From Bolinopsis microptera (lineage: Eukaryota; Ctenophora; Tentaculata; Lobata; Bolinopsidae): 64,000 nucleotides of DNA. This document shows, in pieces, positions 24,431 through 35,335 of the stretch (its first letter is position 1; each line of letters begins with the position of its first letter). Below the pieces are notes generated by a model. That model saw only the letters and a program-made list of their open reading frames with translations. It was not told where the DNA came from and searched no databases. Location: positions 4,459,538 through 4,523,537 of the forward strand of contig NC_087084.1 of the NCBI RefSeq assembly GCF_026151205.1, read 5' to 3'. Made by a program: the position numbers and the translations under genes.

Positions 24431-24639
24431 GATTGTCCTAATCGCACTACAAGGGAGTGACAGACAAGGTATAAACTTGCATGAGGAAAATGTATTATGT
24501 AATGTTAATTCATATTTTGACAATCTAACATGATGAATGATGGTTTCACGAGGTCTGTTTTCTGAGCCCCTGACCTGCCGACAGTCCAGTGGTTCTTAGG
24601 ATGAAGCTCCAAGAATGGCCTTTAATTTCAAACACAACT

Positions 24640-25180
24640 TCATCACACCGACCGGAGTCGGTATTTTTCTAGGATAATTTTGGGGGGTAATCGCTTTCGA
24701 ATTTACTTGAAATTAAATTTTTTTGGGGCTGGATGGAACTTTGGGTCCCCCACCCCAAAGGGACGTTTAAAGGACAGTAAAAAGCGATGGGGGAAACAAC
24801 CGACAAAAAAGGAAAAATTTAAGTTACAGGTCTTTAAACCCCAAACAGAACGTTTGTAAAAAAATTTTTTTCCACATGGCCCCTTTTTTCCGGGCCCAAA
24901 GGAGGGGGCCCCGTTTTTTAAATCGGGAACCTACCAAACTTTTTCCTTCCCCCAAGACTTTACCCCTTTAACCTTTTTTTTAATTTGGGGGGTTTAAAAT
25001 CCTCAAACCCTATTCCCCCCAAAAAAAACCAAATTTAATTCCCCCCATTACCCCTACCCCCAAATTCCCAAAAACTTAAATTTAACCAAATTCCCCCTCT
25101 CCCCCCCCCATTAAACTTAAAACCCTTAAACTTTAATCCCCCTTCCCCCTCCCCAAACCCCCACCCCTTTTCCATAATTT

Positions 25181-25232
<52 letters not shown>

Positions 25233-25425
25233 CCGAAAACCAAATTTAAAAAATTTAAAAAATTAAAACAAAAAAAAAAACCCAAAAAAAAAATAACCAA
25301 CCAAAAATTTTCTAAAAAAAAAAAAACCAAAAATTAAAAACCAAAAAAAACCCCCCCTTAAAATTTAGCCCACTTTTTTAAAACCCCCCCCCCCCCCCCC
25401 CCCCACCCCCCTTTATACCCCAGGG
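24640..25425. other. Probable low-quality assembly stretch
   Basis: Base runs are doubled or longer almost everywhere (GGGG, CCCC, TTTTT, AAAA), with poly-C tracts of about 46 at 25184-25229 and about 18 at 25385-25404. The texture matches poor base calling at read ends more than genomic DNA. The ORF at 25133-25330 is an artefact of the poly-C run. It abuts the frameshifted part of the receptor gene, so that gene's 3' end may be lost here. Confidence 0.7.
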
Positions 25426-25479
25426 TTTTATTTCCGTTCATTTTTTCCTTCCGTTTTTTGCTGAAGCTTCGTTGCTTTT

Positions 25480-28400
25480 AACAGCACTTGTCGTTTCTCG
25501 TTGCCAAAACATTTACATACAGATAACATCCTCCGATTAACAGCACACAAATGAGATTCGTCAACAGGATGGTTATAGAATAGAACTTGTAGATAACGTC
25601 TTCTCGCACGAAGTAACTGAATAAACAGAATCGCATTACTACCATAGAAACCGAGGTTTTGTTCCAGTCACCACATCATTAGCAAACATATCCTTGACTA
25701 GATTCCTATCGCAGCCCAAGACATTATTGCATCAGACTCACCTTCGTGTAATACTCTCCATAGTAAGCGTAGATTATTATCCATGTGCTTCTGCTTGTTT
25801 GGCGCTCCTAGGAACAGCCTGTTTTTGTGATAGTTTAGTTTTTGTACGAAATAGTCCTCTGCAATGAGCAACGGTAATGTTGCAACTAAAGTGGAAAGTA
25901 TTATGATGACACATACGGTTGAAGCAAGAAAGAGTTTTGTTGTTGTTGACATTTCATCTTTTGGTGTTAACATTGATCTTATTTTTTGGCACGGATTACA
26001 CTCAGAACTGTCATCGAGTAAAGGGATAAAAGGGACCCAATAGTTGAGATGACCCCCAGTATTTGCAGAGTGAGCTGGTTGTCCACTCAAATTGAGAACT
26101 GCAGTCACTCCTGTTAAAGAACTTGTCACCAAGTGATAACATTATCAAGAAGATTCCTTGAAGCAGATCTCCAAAAGTTATCAAAAAGTACAAAACATTT
26201 GTTCACCCGAGCAGTCTCCGTCTTCAGAAGGGATACTCCCGGAAGTCCGTTTATAAAATTGATTGAGGTTGAGAGAAGTTGCAATTATCCCAAACACCAA
26301 GGCTACAATCAGATAAGCTATGTGATCAAACATTACAATTTGATTACTGCAGTCAGAATTGCACTCATCTGAAAAGTCGTAGCAGTCAAATTTTCCATTG
26401 CACTTGCTAGAAAGTGGAATGTACTCCTTTGACACGGAACATTGAAATTGTTACTACAATATTTCTCATCAGATTCATCTTTACAGTTAACCACCAAATT
26501 GCAGACTTCATCGAATGAGGTGCATTGACCGTCGTCGCAAGCAAATACTGCCTTGCTAATATGTGAACTACTTCGTTGAATAGCAAGCCCAAGTTTGTTA
26601 TCTTCAGCCAATGACATCACCAACTTATCTTTGGGATAGTTATAGCATTTTTTAATTTTAGGTGATACAATCAAGGGTTTCAACGGGCACGTGGAGTAGT
26701 CACCACACAAGTCAGCGCATGCAACGTAAACATACAGTTCCCCAAACAGATTTCTACAATCAGTGTGATATTTAGCATAGTGCTCTGACAATATAACGTG
26801 GATATCGTCAACTCCAGCTAGCTTCTTTTGGTATGTCAGTCTTGTTGACGAACAGTTTCCATTTTTATTCTCAAGGTCGTGTAATCCAGGGAGACAGTGA
26901 AATAACCGCTTTGTGCTACCGTCAGCAACTTTGTAGGGCACTGAGCTGATTATTTCGTAGTCTTTCCTCGCAGCCTTACAAATTTTGTAGTCGCAATTTT
27001 GCTTTTCACTCAGACAAATTCCATTCAAGTCCATCATCTCAGGTCGATAGGGACATTTCAATTGAGTTGACGAGCAATTGCTGTTGAAACTGGTTTGATT
27101 TTTAGCAGATGAATAGTAATCCCTTAACCCAAAGCCACACTCCTTCTTCCACTTTTCAGGAGCTTCGTCGATGTTATTAACGCAGTCACCAACTCCATCA
27201 AGGACCCACTGGCGTGGAATCAGAGAAATTTGTTTAGTATACGACCACCTCCTTACGCAGTTAATTTCAATCATGTCTTCACAAAATAGATCATCCTCAT
27301 CACGACCGTTTAAACAGTCTTTGATATTGTCACACAACCTGTGTTTGTGAATCTTGCACTCGAACTCTGCGTTGACACACTCTCTTTCTATACCATCATC
27401 ACAGAGACGAACGTGTATATCTTTAGTTTTGCATATCACGTGGTCTGATATGGTGGTAGGGTAGTTGTCAACATCGCACAGCAAGGGACTTATAGTGGAG
27501 AATGTGCAGTTCATTTGGTCTCTGAAGTCACTGCAAACCATCTGTGCTTTGTCAGTTTCTAAGATGGAGCACTTCGACCGTGGAGTGAGCACTCGTCGAA
27601 ACTCGTTTTTCTGGGTGGCAACAGTATAAGCAAACGGCAAAGAATTTGACTCACAAGTTTCGTTGTATTGTTTACAAAAATTCTCATCAATCCGTGAAAG
27701 ACAGTCAGGCTTATGGTCACAAATTTGATATGGCTTTACGTACATTTTCACTCTCTGAAACCGATCGACACAAAAAATTCCACTGGTCATGTTGTTGCAG
27801 GACGCCTCATCATCGCAATCGTTGCAATCGCAGACATTATCACATACCTTATCATAATTCAAAGTTCCCCCTAACAGGCAAGTAAAGTTAGCAGACGCTT
27901 TTTGATAGTCACATCCGTATTCATCAACAGAGACGCCATCAATAGTATTCAGACAGTCAGGTTCTTGGTTGCAGCGAATATGACTCCAAAAACCGGGGGG
28001 CCCCGTGAAGACTTTGTCAGGAATGTGCACAGAAAGTTGTGGGCGAATAAACAGGTTCTTCATACGACATATTAATTGCCCGCAAGCTGCCCTTTCTATT
28101 CCAAAATCTTCAGATGTCATACTACGGATACACTTAGTAAGGCCGCAAGCTTGGTAGAAGGCGTCATCATTTGGGCAAATCTTGGTGAAAGACACATCTT
28201 CACAAGCCTTTGAAACAATTTTGTAATATCTATCTGACCGGCTACATTTGAAGTATCGATGATTTTCGATTATGCATTCTTCTTTCAGGAAACCTTGGAA
28301 ATTTGTAAAAGTGCAGTTGCTCGCCCCCAATTTGTGGACCCTAGTAGGGACAGTGCCGCGTTCACCGGCAAGGAAGCGTTCAGTTGACGTCACGAAATTT

Positions 28401-28486
28401 CCCCATGATCCATGTTCCGTTCTTAGCTGTCCAGTTGAAAATACAGCGAATGTGAGAAGGATCAAAATTATATGGTCAGCTGACAT
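25480..28486 (-). CDS. LDLR class A-repeat 7TM receptor, frameshifted at 3' end
   Basis: A long first ORF (ATG at 28486, open to 26333) begins with a signal peptide, MSADHIILILLTFAVFSTGQ. It encodes a cysteine-rich ectodomain with LDLR-A-like acidic motifs: CDCNDCDDEASC, CDHKPDCLSRIDENFC, CDNIKDCLNGRDEDD and CNLVVNCKDESDEKYC. The fold continues past frame changes near 26430 (another LDLR-A motif, CNGKFDCYDFSDEC, then TM1 IAYLIVALVFGIIATSLNL), 26185 (TM2 FLITFGDLLQGIFLIMLSL), 26050 (TM3 after CKYWG) and 25985 (TM4 VCVIIILSTLVATLPLL). A TM5-like segment, YSITILLTNLICVLLIGGC, lies near 25550. The order resembles LGR/GRL101-type rhodopsin-like GPCRs, though no leucine-rich repeats are seen. Frame changes fall at short homopolymers beside a low-quality stretch, so sequencing error is as likely as pseudogenisation. 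It lies in the presumed RIM intron on the opposite strand. Confidence 0.72.
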
Positions 28487-28489
28487 TGT

Positions 28490-29298
28490 TGATCTCCGAA
28501 AATACTTTACATTCGGGTCTGAAAGCAGTGAAGTATGAAGTTTACAATCTTAGTTATCAACTTCGGTCAATGAAACAGATTAATGTTCTAATTCGGAAAC
28601 CGCTTAGGTATTATATTAATAAGGCTACAATGCTATTCATGATAGACCATGAATATGATAGATCGTTTGCATTTTACTCGCCATGTATCAGTGCCACAAT
28701 AAATGGATCAGGCCGATAATAATATAAAATTGGTCATTGTTCAGCATTTAAATTTATGATATGAAGAAGCCTTGTGACAGTTTGGATGACAAAATTCTCT
28801 CGCAAATTAGTGATACGTTTTTAATAACGCTGAACTTCGGCATAATCTAAAAAGTACAGTATTGAGAAGGTGATATGAGCGACCTAAATTTTTAAAATTG
28901 CAGAATACTATAGGAGTATAGGGCACTGGAAACTATCAAAATTTTTTAACATTTTAACATTTAAACATTTAACAGTGTTTAATGTTGAGGAATCATGCGT
29001 GACTAAAATGGCCAGTGACCACGTTAAATTGAAGAAACGTAAATTTAGTGAGAGAGCCTGAAAAGATTTTTATTTTATATCACGAAGATCGCTTTGATTC
29101 AGTTAAATGGTTGATATCTCCGCGCTGTACACGTGTCTTAAGGTCGGCCCAATCATAACACAGCTTTTTTAAAATGTTTACGCCTTAGCATCGGCCCACT
29201 GTAAGCCTTTGTTTTATATTTATATCATGATGTAAAGTGTATTTGAATTTTGAAATAAAAACATTTGTTGACGTAGGGAGCGCTAAATGGCGATAAAG
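28490..29298. other. Non-coding upstream region of the receptor gene
   Basis: No gene is seen. The receptor promoter should lie in the first few hundred bases after 28486, but I cannot point to a specific element. Confidence 0.35.
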
Positions 29299-29299
29299 A

Positions 29300-29535
29300 T
29301 AACAATAGACAGTAAAAGCCTCTTTGTGCTATAAAATATCATTTTGGAGATAAGAATCTGTGGATGTTAAGATAACTTTACAACTTTTAAATGTTCCTTT
29401 GTTATTTTCTTCTAGATAGATAACAATACACAGTAAAAGCCTCTTTGTGCTAGAAAATATCATTTTGGAGATAAGAATTTGTGGATGTTAAGATACTTTT
29501 ACAAATTTTAAATGTTCCTTTGTTATTTTCTTTCT
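29300..29535. repeat. Tandem duplication of about 120 bp
   Basis: Two adjacent copies share AACAATA(G/C)ACAGTAAAAGCC, then ATATCATTTTGGAGATAAGA and TGTTCCTTTGTTATTTTCTT. They differ at only a few positions. Confidence 0.9.
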
Positions 29536-29562
29536 ATGATACCTTTTTTTGGGTCAATTCCC

Positions 29563-29650
29563 CCGTCGCTCGCTTTTCCCATTCTCATGACATTTTGCTG
29601 GCCGTGAATCAATTAAAACAAGCCACCAATTTCATTCTCCGTGTCATTTG
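29563..29650 (+). repeat. Fragment related to the 22.5-kb foldback element
   Basis: GTCGCTCGCTTTTCCCATTC and AATTTCATTCTC(C)GTGTCATT match segments of the arms at 22517-23241, with an interruption between them. Confidence 0.5.
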
Positions 29651-29891
29651 GGAATAGTCATTAAAGTTAATAAAATCGTTTTTGTAATATTTTGGTATAA
29701 AATTGCTTTTAGGTATTTATTGATTACATGATTCGATTTTAAAATGCATATGTTGTATTGGCCTATCCTAATAGATCCCGATGCATCCTTTTTTAAATAA
29801 CCGCACATAAATTCATATACTTTAGAGTTAAAACTACTCAACGAAACGTTCTGTTACTCTAACCAAAATTATAAAACTGTGCTCCTTGCAG

Positions 29892-30440
29892 ATTCGGTTA
29901 CAGTTTGAGAGTGACCAGTTGATGGTGACTGCAATCTCAGCTAAAGGACTCATACCTCGAGATAAGATGGGATCTGCTGAACCTTATCTCAAACTATATC
30001 TTCATCCCGACAGAAGGTTGTTCAATATTTTGTTGATAGATACAAATATTTAATTTCGGTATTTTACATATTTTATTAAATGCAGATTCTGGTCGGATTC
30101 GTAAGGCATATTTTTGGACACGTGACAGAAATTGACCACTCAGCGCTTCGGCTGTTGACCAATTATTACACCCCAGAATCACTTTCACGTGTCAAACAAT
30201 ATGCATCATCTCCCCACAAGAATCCACATCTATAAATCTTGCAATAACTTAGCTACTTAGCTAATTAAAAGTATGAGACGATCACTCATACTCTGACCAA
30301 CTTAAATCTAAATATAAATTGACAGCACCCCTTTAACTCCGTGATCTCCTTATAGTAAACGGAAAACGCGGGTTATGACGCGGACCCTGAACCCGGAGTG
30401 GAACCAGCAGTTTGTCTTCCCAGGGGTCTCTGCTGCAGAG
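29892..30440 (+). CDS. Rim: RIM-like gene, two exons encoding a C2 domain (partial)
   Basis: Exon 29892-30016 follows TGCAG and reads IRLQFESDQLMVTAISAKGL then EPYLKLYLHPDR, the first strands of a type I C2 domain. Exon 30356-30440 follows TATAG and reads KRKTRVMTRTLNPEWNQQFV. The split codon AG|T joins them in phase; the first donor is a weak GTTGTT. PYVKMYFLPDRS, KRRTK and EPKWNQTFVY are the matching segments of RIM C2A; piccolo and synaptotagmin-like C2 domains are the alternatives. The rest of the domain (the LEVTVWD strand) is not found downstream in this window. Strand and domain order fit the PDZ exons at 0.4-3.1 kb, which would make an intron region of about 27 kb, but that link is inference. 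Confidence 0.75.
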
Positions 30441-30690
30441 GTAATGTTAACTGTTTTTATTTCTTCCCAGGGGTCTCTGCTGCAGAGGTAATGTTAACTG
30501 TTTTTATTTCTTCCCAGGGGTCTCTGCTGCAGAGGTAATGTCAACTGTTTTTATTTCTTCCCAGGGGTCTCTGCTGCAGAGGTAATGTTAACTGTTTTTA
30601 TTTCTTCCCAGGGGTCTCTGCTGCAGAGGTAATGTTAACTGTTTTTATTTCTTCACAGGGGTCTCTGCTGCAGAGGTAATGTTTTTATTT
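30423..30690 (+). repeat. 47-bp tandem repeat carrying an exon end and both splice sites (6 copies)
   Basis: Copies start at 30423, 30470, 30517, 30564, 30611 and 30658, exactly 47 bp apart and nearly identical. Each holds the last 17 bases of the C2 exon (GGGTCTCTGCTGCAGAG), the donor GTAATG, a 30-bp pyrimidine-rich intronic piece (TGTTTTTATTTCTTCCCAG) and an acceptor for the next copy. The array therefore offers six donors and five extra acceptors. Confidence 0.95.
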
Positions 30691-30699
30691 CTTTTTCCA

Positions 30700-31110
30700 T
30701 ATTTTTTTGTTTATTAAAAAATTTACTGGGGACGCTCCTGCTAGTTCTGGTAGGCTACCACGAGCTGCAGTTATTTCTGCGTATCTTTATCTCATACTCA
30801 TCTGCTGAAGTGTCAAAATGTTACAACTATTATTGTGTCTTCTCTAACCCACTTGAGTGCTAATCAACTCCTAAATGTCGTCGAGAACAATAATTGTAAC
30901 TTGTAAGGATAAAAGGAGTATTACGAGGTCCCGAATGATTTTATAAGTGTGAAAACTTAATCATTAAACGTTCAACAATCAATATACGTATTTTAAATTT
31001 CAATTTCTCTGCTTTCATATATTTAGGTGACGCCATTATAATTCTGCCATGTATATAGTTTAACCTATTACCATATTATAGGAGTTTTGATAATTTAAGC
31101 AAGATAATTA
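30700..31110. other. Non-coding, intronic
   Basis: No continuation of the C2 domain is visible on the plus strand. Nothing else is recognised. Confidence 0.35.
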
Positions 31111-31111
31111 T

Positions 31112-31180
31112 GTCTGGGTGGTGAAGTGGTAACACGTTCGCCTCCCAAGCAGAAGGCCCGGGTGCAAAACGTCTAGCAAT
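31112..31180 (+). pseudogene. tRNA-Gly(CCC)-like sequence (tRNA relic or SINE head)
   Basis: TCTGGGTGGTGAAGTGGTAA resembles the D-arm and A box of tRNA-Gly. CGCCTCCCAAG resembles its anticodon loop, with CCC. GGCCCGGGTGCAAAACG corresponds to the variable and T-arm region with a degraded B box. The acceptor stem does not pair, so it is not a working tRNA. Confidence 0.55.
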
Positions 31181-31235
31181 ACTTTCAACTGCTTCACTTT
31201 GTACTAAAGTTTTTTAAACGTTTCATTGCATATCC

Positions 31236-32345
31236 TTGATGAGGAAAATGGGCAATTAGGTTTGGCTTTTATACGGCAACTATACAGCCTCTATATGGCC
31301 TTTATACGGTCTCTATACGGCCACTATATGGCCACTATATGGCCCCTACACGGCCACTATACGGCCTTTGTACGGCCTCTATACGGCCCTTATACGGCCA
31401 CTATACGGCCACTTAAAAGATATATTTCATGGCCTTTATACAACCTCTAAACGGCCACACAAAACATCTAATCTATGGCCTCCGTACGGCCTCTTTATGG
31501 CCTCTATACGGCCACATCTAACACCTAACATCTAATCTATGGCCTTTATACGGCCTCTATATGGCCTCTATATGGCCTCTATACGGCCTCTATACGCCTT
31601 CTTTACGGCCTTTATACGGCCACTATACGGCCTTTATGCGGCCACCTAAAAAAGTAAAAAGAACATCATATTATAGCCATTATATGATCATTATATGGCC
31701 ACTAAGCAAGTTACCACTTAACAAATAACCGCTTGCAGTTTACCGATATTGATTTAGAATATTAGATTTAGAACTAATAGTATATTAGTTCAGTTACTTT
31801 AGAATATAATAGTAATAATGATATCATAATAAATCCCAATTAATACACAATTACAATAAGATAAATAATTTAATACACATTTCTAGCTGTTAAATGAAAT
31901 CACAGGTTTGAATTAAAATTCATGCTCTCTTGGTAGGTTTCAGGCAACAGATAGAGGCCATATAGAGGCCATATAGAGGCTGTATGGAGGGTATCGATTA
32001 GATGTTTGGGTGGCCGTTTAGAGGCCGTATAAAGGCCATGTAATATATCTTTTAAGTGGCCGTATAGTGACCGTATAAAAGCCGTATAGAGGCCGTATAG
32101 TGGCCGTATAGAGGCCGTATAGTGGCCGTATAAAGGCCTTATAAAGGCCGTATAGAGGCCGTATAGTTGCCATATAAAGGCCGTATAGAGGCCGTATAGA
32201 GGCCGTATAGAGGCCGTATAAAGACCGTATAGTGGCCGTGCTAGGGCCATATAGTGGCCGTATAGAGGCCGTATAGCGGCCGTATAATAGAGGCCGTATA
32301 AAGGCCGTATAAAGGCCAAATTTAATCGCCCAATTTCCCCTTGAA
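31236..32345. repeat. Inverted pair of 12-bp GGCC arrays
   Basis: The left arm (about 31236-31650) is made of CTATACGGCC and CTATATGGCC units. The right arm (about 31940-32345) is its reverse complement. Flanking unique words (TGGGCAATTAGGTTTGGC and its diverged complement) and internal landmarks (CACTTAAAAGATATATT, ACATCTAATC) are mirrored too. The whole block is therefore one large inverted repeat around a spacer of about 290 bp. ORFs in it are repeat translations. Confidence 0.85.
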
Positions 32346-32349
32346 GCTT

Positions 32350-35200
32350 TGTAACTTTTAGAGGTAATATCAGTAATGATAGAGTTGCGTCATAACTTAG
32401 TTGAATTAATCCAAATTGTATCACGTCCAACTCGCATAACAGACCACAGTGCCACGCTTATTGATCATATCTACACGAACAATCTTGAAGATACAATAAG
32501 CTGCAACGTATTAACGACAGATCTGTCGGATCACTTAGCGATAGTTACAACAATTAATCTTGATAATACATCCACCAGCAGATACCGCTCTGCATCTCAT
32601 AACCAAAATCCAACTCAAACCAACGTACGTAGTTTTAATGAGGCCAACAACCATAAATTTAGAGATTTAATAATGGAAGAAAATTGGTCTGTAATACTAA
32701 CAAATACCCATGATGCTAACCAGCAGTTTGATTGTTTAAATTCGGCATACAACAGGATTTATAACGCTGCCTACCCGACTAAAAGACAGTCCGAGCGCAG
32801 ACAAAATGAACGTGTTAATCCCAAACCATGGATACTACCCTGGCTTGAAGAAGCTATAGAACGTAAAAATCAGGCATATCATGATTTTGTTAAGGAACCA
32901 GTTGATAGGAACCAGCTAAAATACGACCGTTTGAAAAAGTTTTGCACTAAACACGTTGACAAAGCCAAAAACATACACTACAAAAAATTCTTCGAACAAC
33001 ACAAAGATAATTCTAAGAAGCAGTGGCAGATGATTAACGGTCTTCTGAATAGGAAACCAGCTAAACCTACATCGATAAAACTGTCGGACGAAAACGGACA
33101 AGTCAGCACTCCGGCAGCAGTAGCAGAAAAATTTAATGATCACTTCTCAAACATTGCTCCAAAAATTAAATCTGAAATTAGTAGTAGGACCACGTTCGAT
33201 CCTGGTGGGGCCCAGGGGACACTTCGTAACCCTTCTCCAAATAGTATCTACATAAAACCAGTCACAACTACCGAAGTTCAAGACGTTATTAACCTATTTA
33301 AGAATAAAGCTACTCTTGACACCAAAATCCAACCACTCAAAATTGCCAACAGCTGTCATATTTTTACCACTGTATTGGCCCACGTTGTTAACAGCTCGTT
33401 CGAACAAGGGGTCTTTCCCCAGGCCTTGAAAACGGCAAAAGTAGTTCCTGTACATAAAGGTGGATCTAAAACTGACATCAAAAATTACAGACCGATATCT
33501 CTACTTGCCACTTTCTCAAAAGTCTACGAAAAGCTTATGCACAATCGAGTCATAAATTTTTTGGATACCTACAATATACTTTGTGAAAATCAATACGGCT
33601 TCCGCCCAGGTAGGTCTTGTGAACATGCCCTTCTTAATGCTAAAGACAGAATCCTCAATTCAATGTCCAAAAAGCAAGTTACTTTGCTCCTTTTGATTGA
33701 CTTTAGCAAAGCCTTTGACCTTGTGGATCACTCCATACTCCTGAATAAGCTCGAGCACTATGGCATAAGAGGTCTAGCTTTAAACTGGTTTAAATCATAT
33801 CTTATGAACAGAAACCAGTTTGTATCAATTGGATCCTCTGAATCCTCAGCCAACCCCATTATTTACGGTGTACCCCAAGGCTCAATTTTGGGACCTCTCC
33901 TTTTTATAATCTACATAAACGATCTTCCTCAAATATCAGAAATAGCTAATTTCATCATGTACGCAGATGATGCAAACATTTTCCTAACAGGAGAAAATAT
34001 AAACGAGGTTTATGATAAGCTCAAAATTCTTAGCGATGTCTTAGTTAAATGGGTAGATAACAACGGATTAGCTCTAAATCTAAAAAAAACGAATTATATG
34101 ATCTTTTCTCGGCAAAGAAACCTCATTTATCGCGATGTAGTAATTTCTGGTGTCACAATCGAAAGAAAAACAGAAGCCCGTTTCTTAGGAGTTATAATAG
34201 ATAACAAACTGAACTGGTCGCAACATATTTCTGCCATGAAAATGAAAATGGCCAGATACATTGGAGTCATGTACAAACTTAAAAAATATTTGCCTCTGGA
34301 AGCACGTTTACAAATATATCACAGCTTTGTGCAGTCTCACCTTAATTACTGCTCCCTCGTCTGGGGTTTTGCTGCCAAATCCCACATAGAAACACTATTT
34401 GTAAAACAAAAAATGGGTCTTAGAGCAATACTACCAGGTTTTGTTAATTACTGGTACAAAGATGGTATACCACCAGCAAGTACCAAGTCTGGTTTCTATG
34501 TACACAAAATATTGACAGTTCATAGTATCATCGTAAAGAACGCATTAGTTTTTATACATAAGCTGAAAAACTTCCCAAGTTTAGTGCCTCCCTCTATAAA
34601 GAAAACAATACCTAACAGTGCACCAATATTTAACGTCGCCGATCCGGATACGAGTCTTACAACTACATGGTCAGATGAATACGGTAAATACCCTTACAAT
34701 AATTCAGTATTCTACAAAGGTCCACTACTAGCAATAAACAGATATAGTGTCGCAGCAACTTCCTTGCCAAGTCTATTCAACCTTAACATCTACAAAAGGT
34801 GCATAAAAAACATGCTCATTGATCAACAAAACGAGGGCATTGCAGACGAATGGCCCAACTTTATGTTATACAATATAACGGGACTAAGGAAATCAGAGCG
34901 CAACATCAACCGCAATGCTAATAATAACTCTGTCTCATAAGCACGCCATCACAGAATCAATCTCACTGCATACCATCTCAGTTACACTGCCATCAATTCG
35001 CCAGCAAAAACGGCATGACGCTATGCGACTGATAACAGTCGTTAAATTTTTAAAATTTTGGAATAGCTAGCTAGCCCTAGCTATGCGCCTGTTTCCACTC
35101 TACAACTCTATAAAAAGCGCATTAATATGATAATTTTAACTAAAGGCAACTTTATATGTGCTCAGCTATGTTTTGTTCGACAAGCTCCATGATATACATA
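32350..35200 (+). mobile_element. CR1/Jockey-like LINE, 5'-truncated, intact ORF2 remainder
   Basis: The ORF at 32376-34940 is followed by a 3' UTR whose end I cannot place exactly. The 5' part of the endonuclease is missing and the left junction is near 32350, beside the inverted GGCC array. The long uninterrupted ORF suggests recent insertion. Confidence 0.8.
32376..34940 (+). CDS. Non-LTR retrotransposon ORF2: endonuclease C-terminus and reverse transcriptase
   Basis: The 854-codon frame starts inside the apurinic-like endonuclease: ATLIDHIYTN and DLSDHLAIV are its last conserved motifs. The reverse transcriptase follows with NYRPISLLATFSKVYEK, GFRPGRSCEHALL, LLIDFSKAFDLVDH, YGVPQGSILGPLLFIIYIND and the catalytic YADD at about residue 530. 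C-terminal to it are FLGVIIDNKLNW and the thumb/connection region. The enzyme nicks the target and copies element RNA from the exposed 3' end. No internal stop or frameshift is present, but lacking the endonuclease N-terminus this copy should not be able to move alone. Confidence 0.9.
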   Translation: MIELRHNLVELIQIVSRPTRITDHSATLIDHIYTNNLEDTISCNVLTTDLSDHLAIVTTINLDNTSTSRYRSASHNQNPTQTNVRSFNEANNHKFRDLIMEENWSVILTNTHDANQQFDCLNSAYNRIYNAAYPTKRQSERRQNERVNPKPWILPWLEEAIERKNQAYHDFVKEPVDRNQLKYDRLKKFCTKHVDKAKNIHYKKFFEQHKDNSKKQWQMINGLLNRKPAKPTSIKLSDENGQVSTPAAVAEKFNDHFSNIAPKIKSEISSRTTFDPGGAQGTLRNPSPNSIYIKPVTTTEVQDVINLFKNKATLDTKIQPLKIANSCHIFTTVLAHVVNSSFEQGVFPQALKTAKVVPVHKGGSKTDIKNYRPISLLATFSKVYEKLMHNRVINFLDTYNILCENQYGFRPGRSCEHALLNAKDRILNSMSKKQVTLLLLIDFSKAFDLVDHSILLNKLEHYGIRGLALNWFKSYLMNRNQFVSIGSSESSANPIIYGVPQGSILGPLLFIIYINDLPQISEIANFIMYADDANIFLTGENINEVYDKLKILSDVLVKWVDNNGLALNLKKTNYMIFSRQRNLIYRDVVISGVTIERKTEARFLGVIIDNKLNWSQHISAMKMKMARYIGVMYKLKKYLPLEARLQIYHSFVQSHLNYCSLVWGFAAKSHIETLFVKQKMGLRAILPGFVNYWYKDGIPPASTKSGFYVHKILTVHSIIVKNALVFIHKLKNFPSLVPPSIKKTIPNSAPIFNVADPDTSLTTTWSDEYGKYPYNNSVFYKGPLLAINRYSVAATSLPSLFNLNIYKRCIKNMLIDQQNEGIADEWPNFMLYNITGLRKSERNINRNANNNSVS

Positions 35201-35335
35201 TTAATCGTTTTAATGAGACCTAATCTTGTGTGAGTTTTGAGTTTGAATTGATAACACTTATTATATATATTATTTTTTGAGTAAACATTGGCTGGTACTT
35301 CGGGCCGGTCCCCAACCAACCAATGCTATCCTCAG
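34941..35335. other. LINE 3' region and upstream of the zinc-knuckle gene
   Basis: No coding region is seen. It probably contains the LINE 3' UTR and the promoter of the downstream gene; the boundary is not visible. Confidence 0.35.

Noticed and set aside
25133-25330. Glycine-run ORF on the minus strand
   Set aside because: It comes from the poly-C run in the low-quality stretch.
31226-32430. ORFs with RPLYG or LYGHY repeats
   Set aside because: They are translations of the GGCC arrays; the minus-strand one also overlaps the LINE start.
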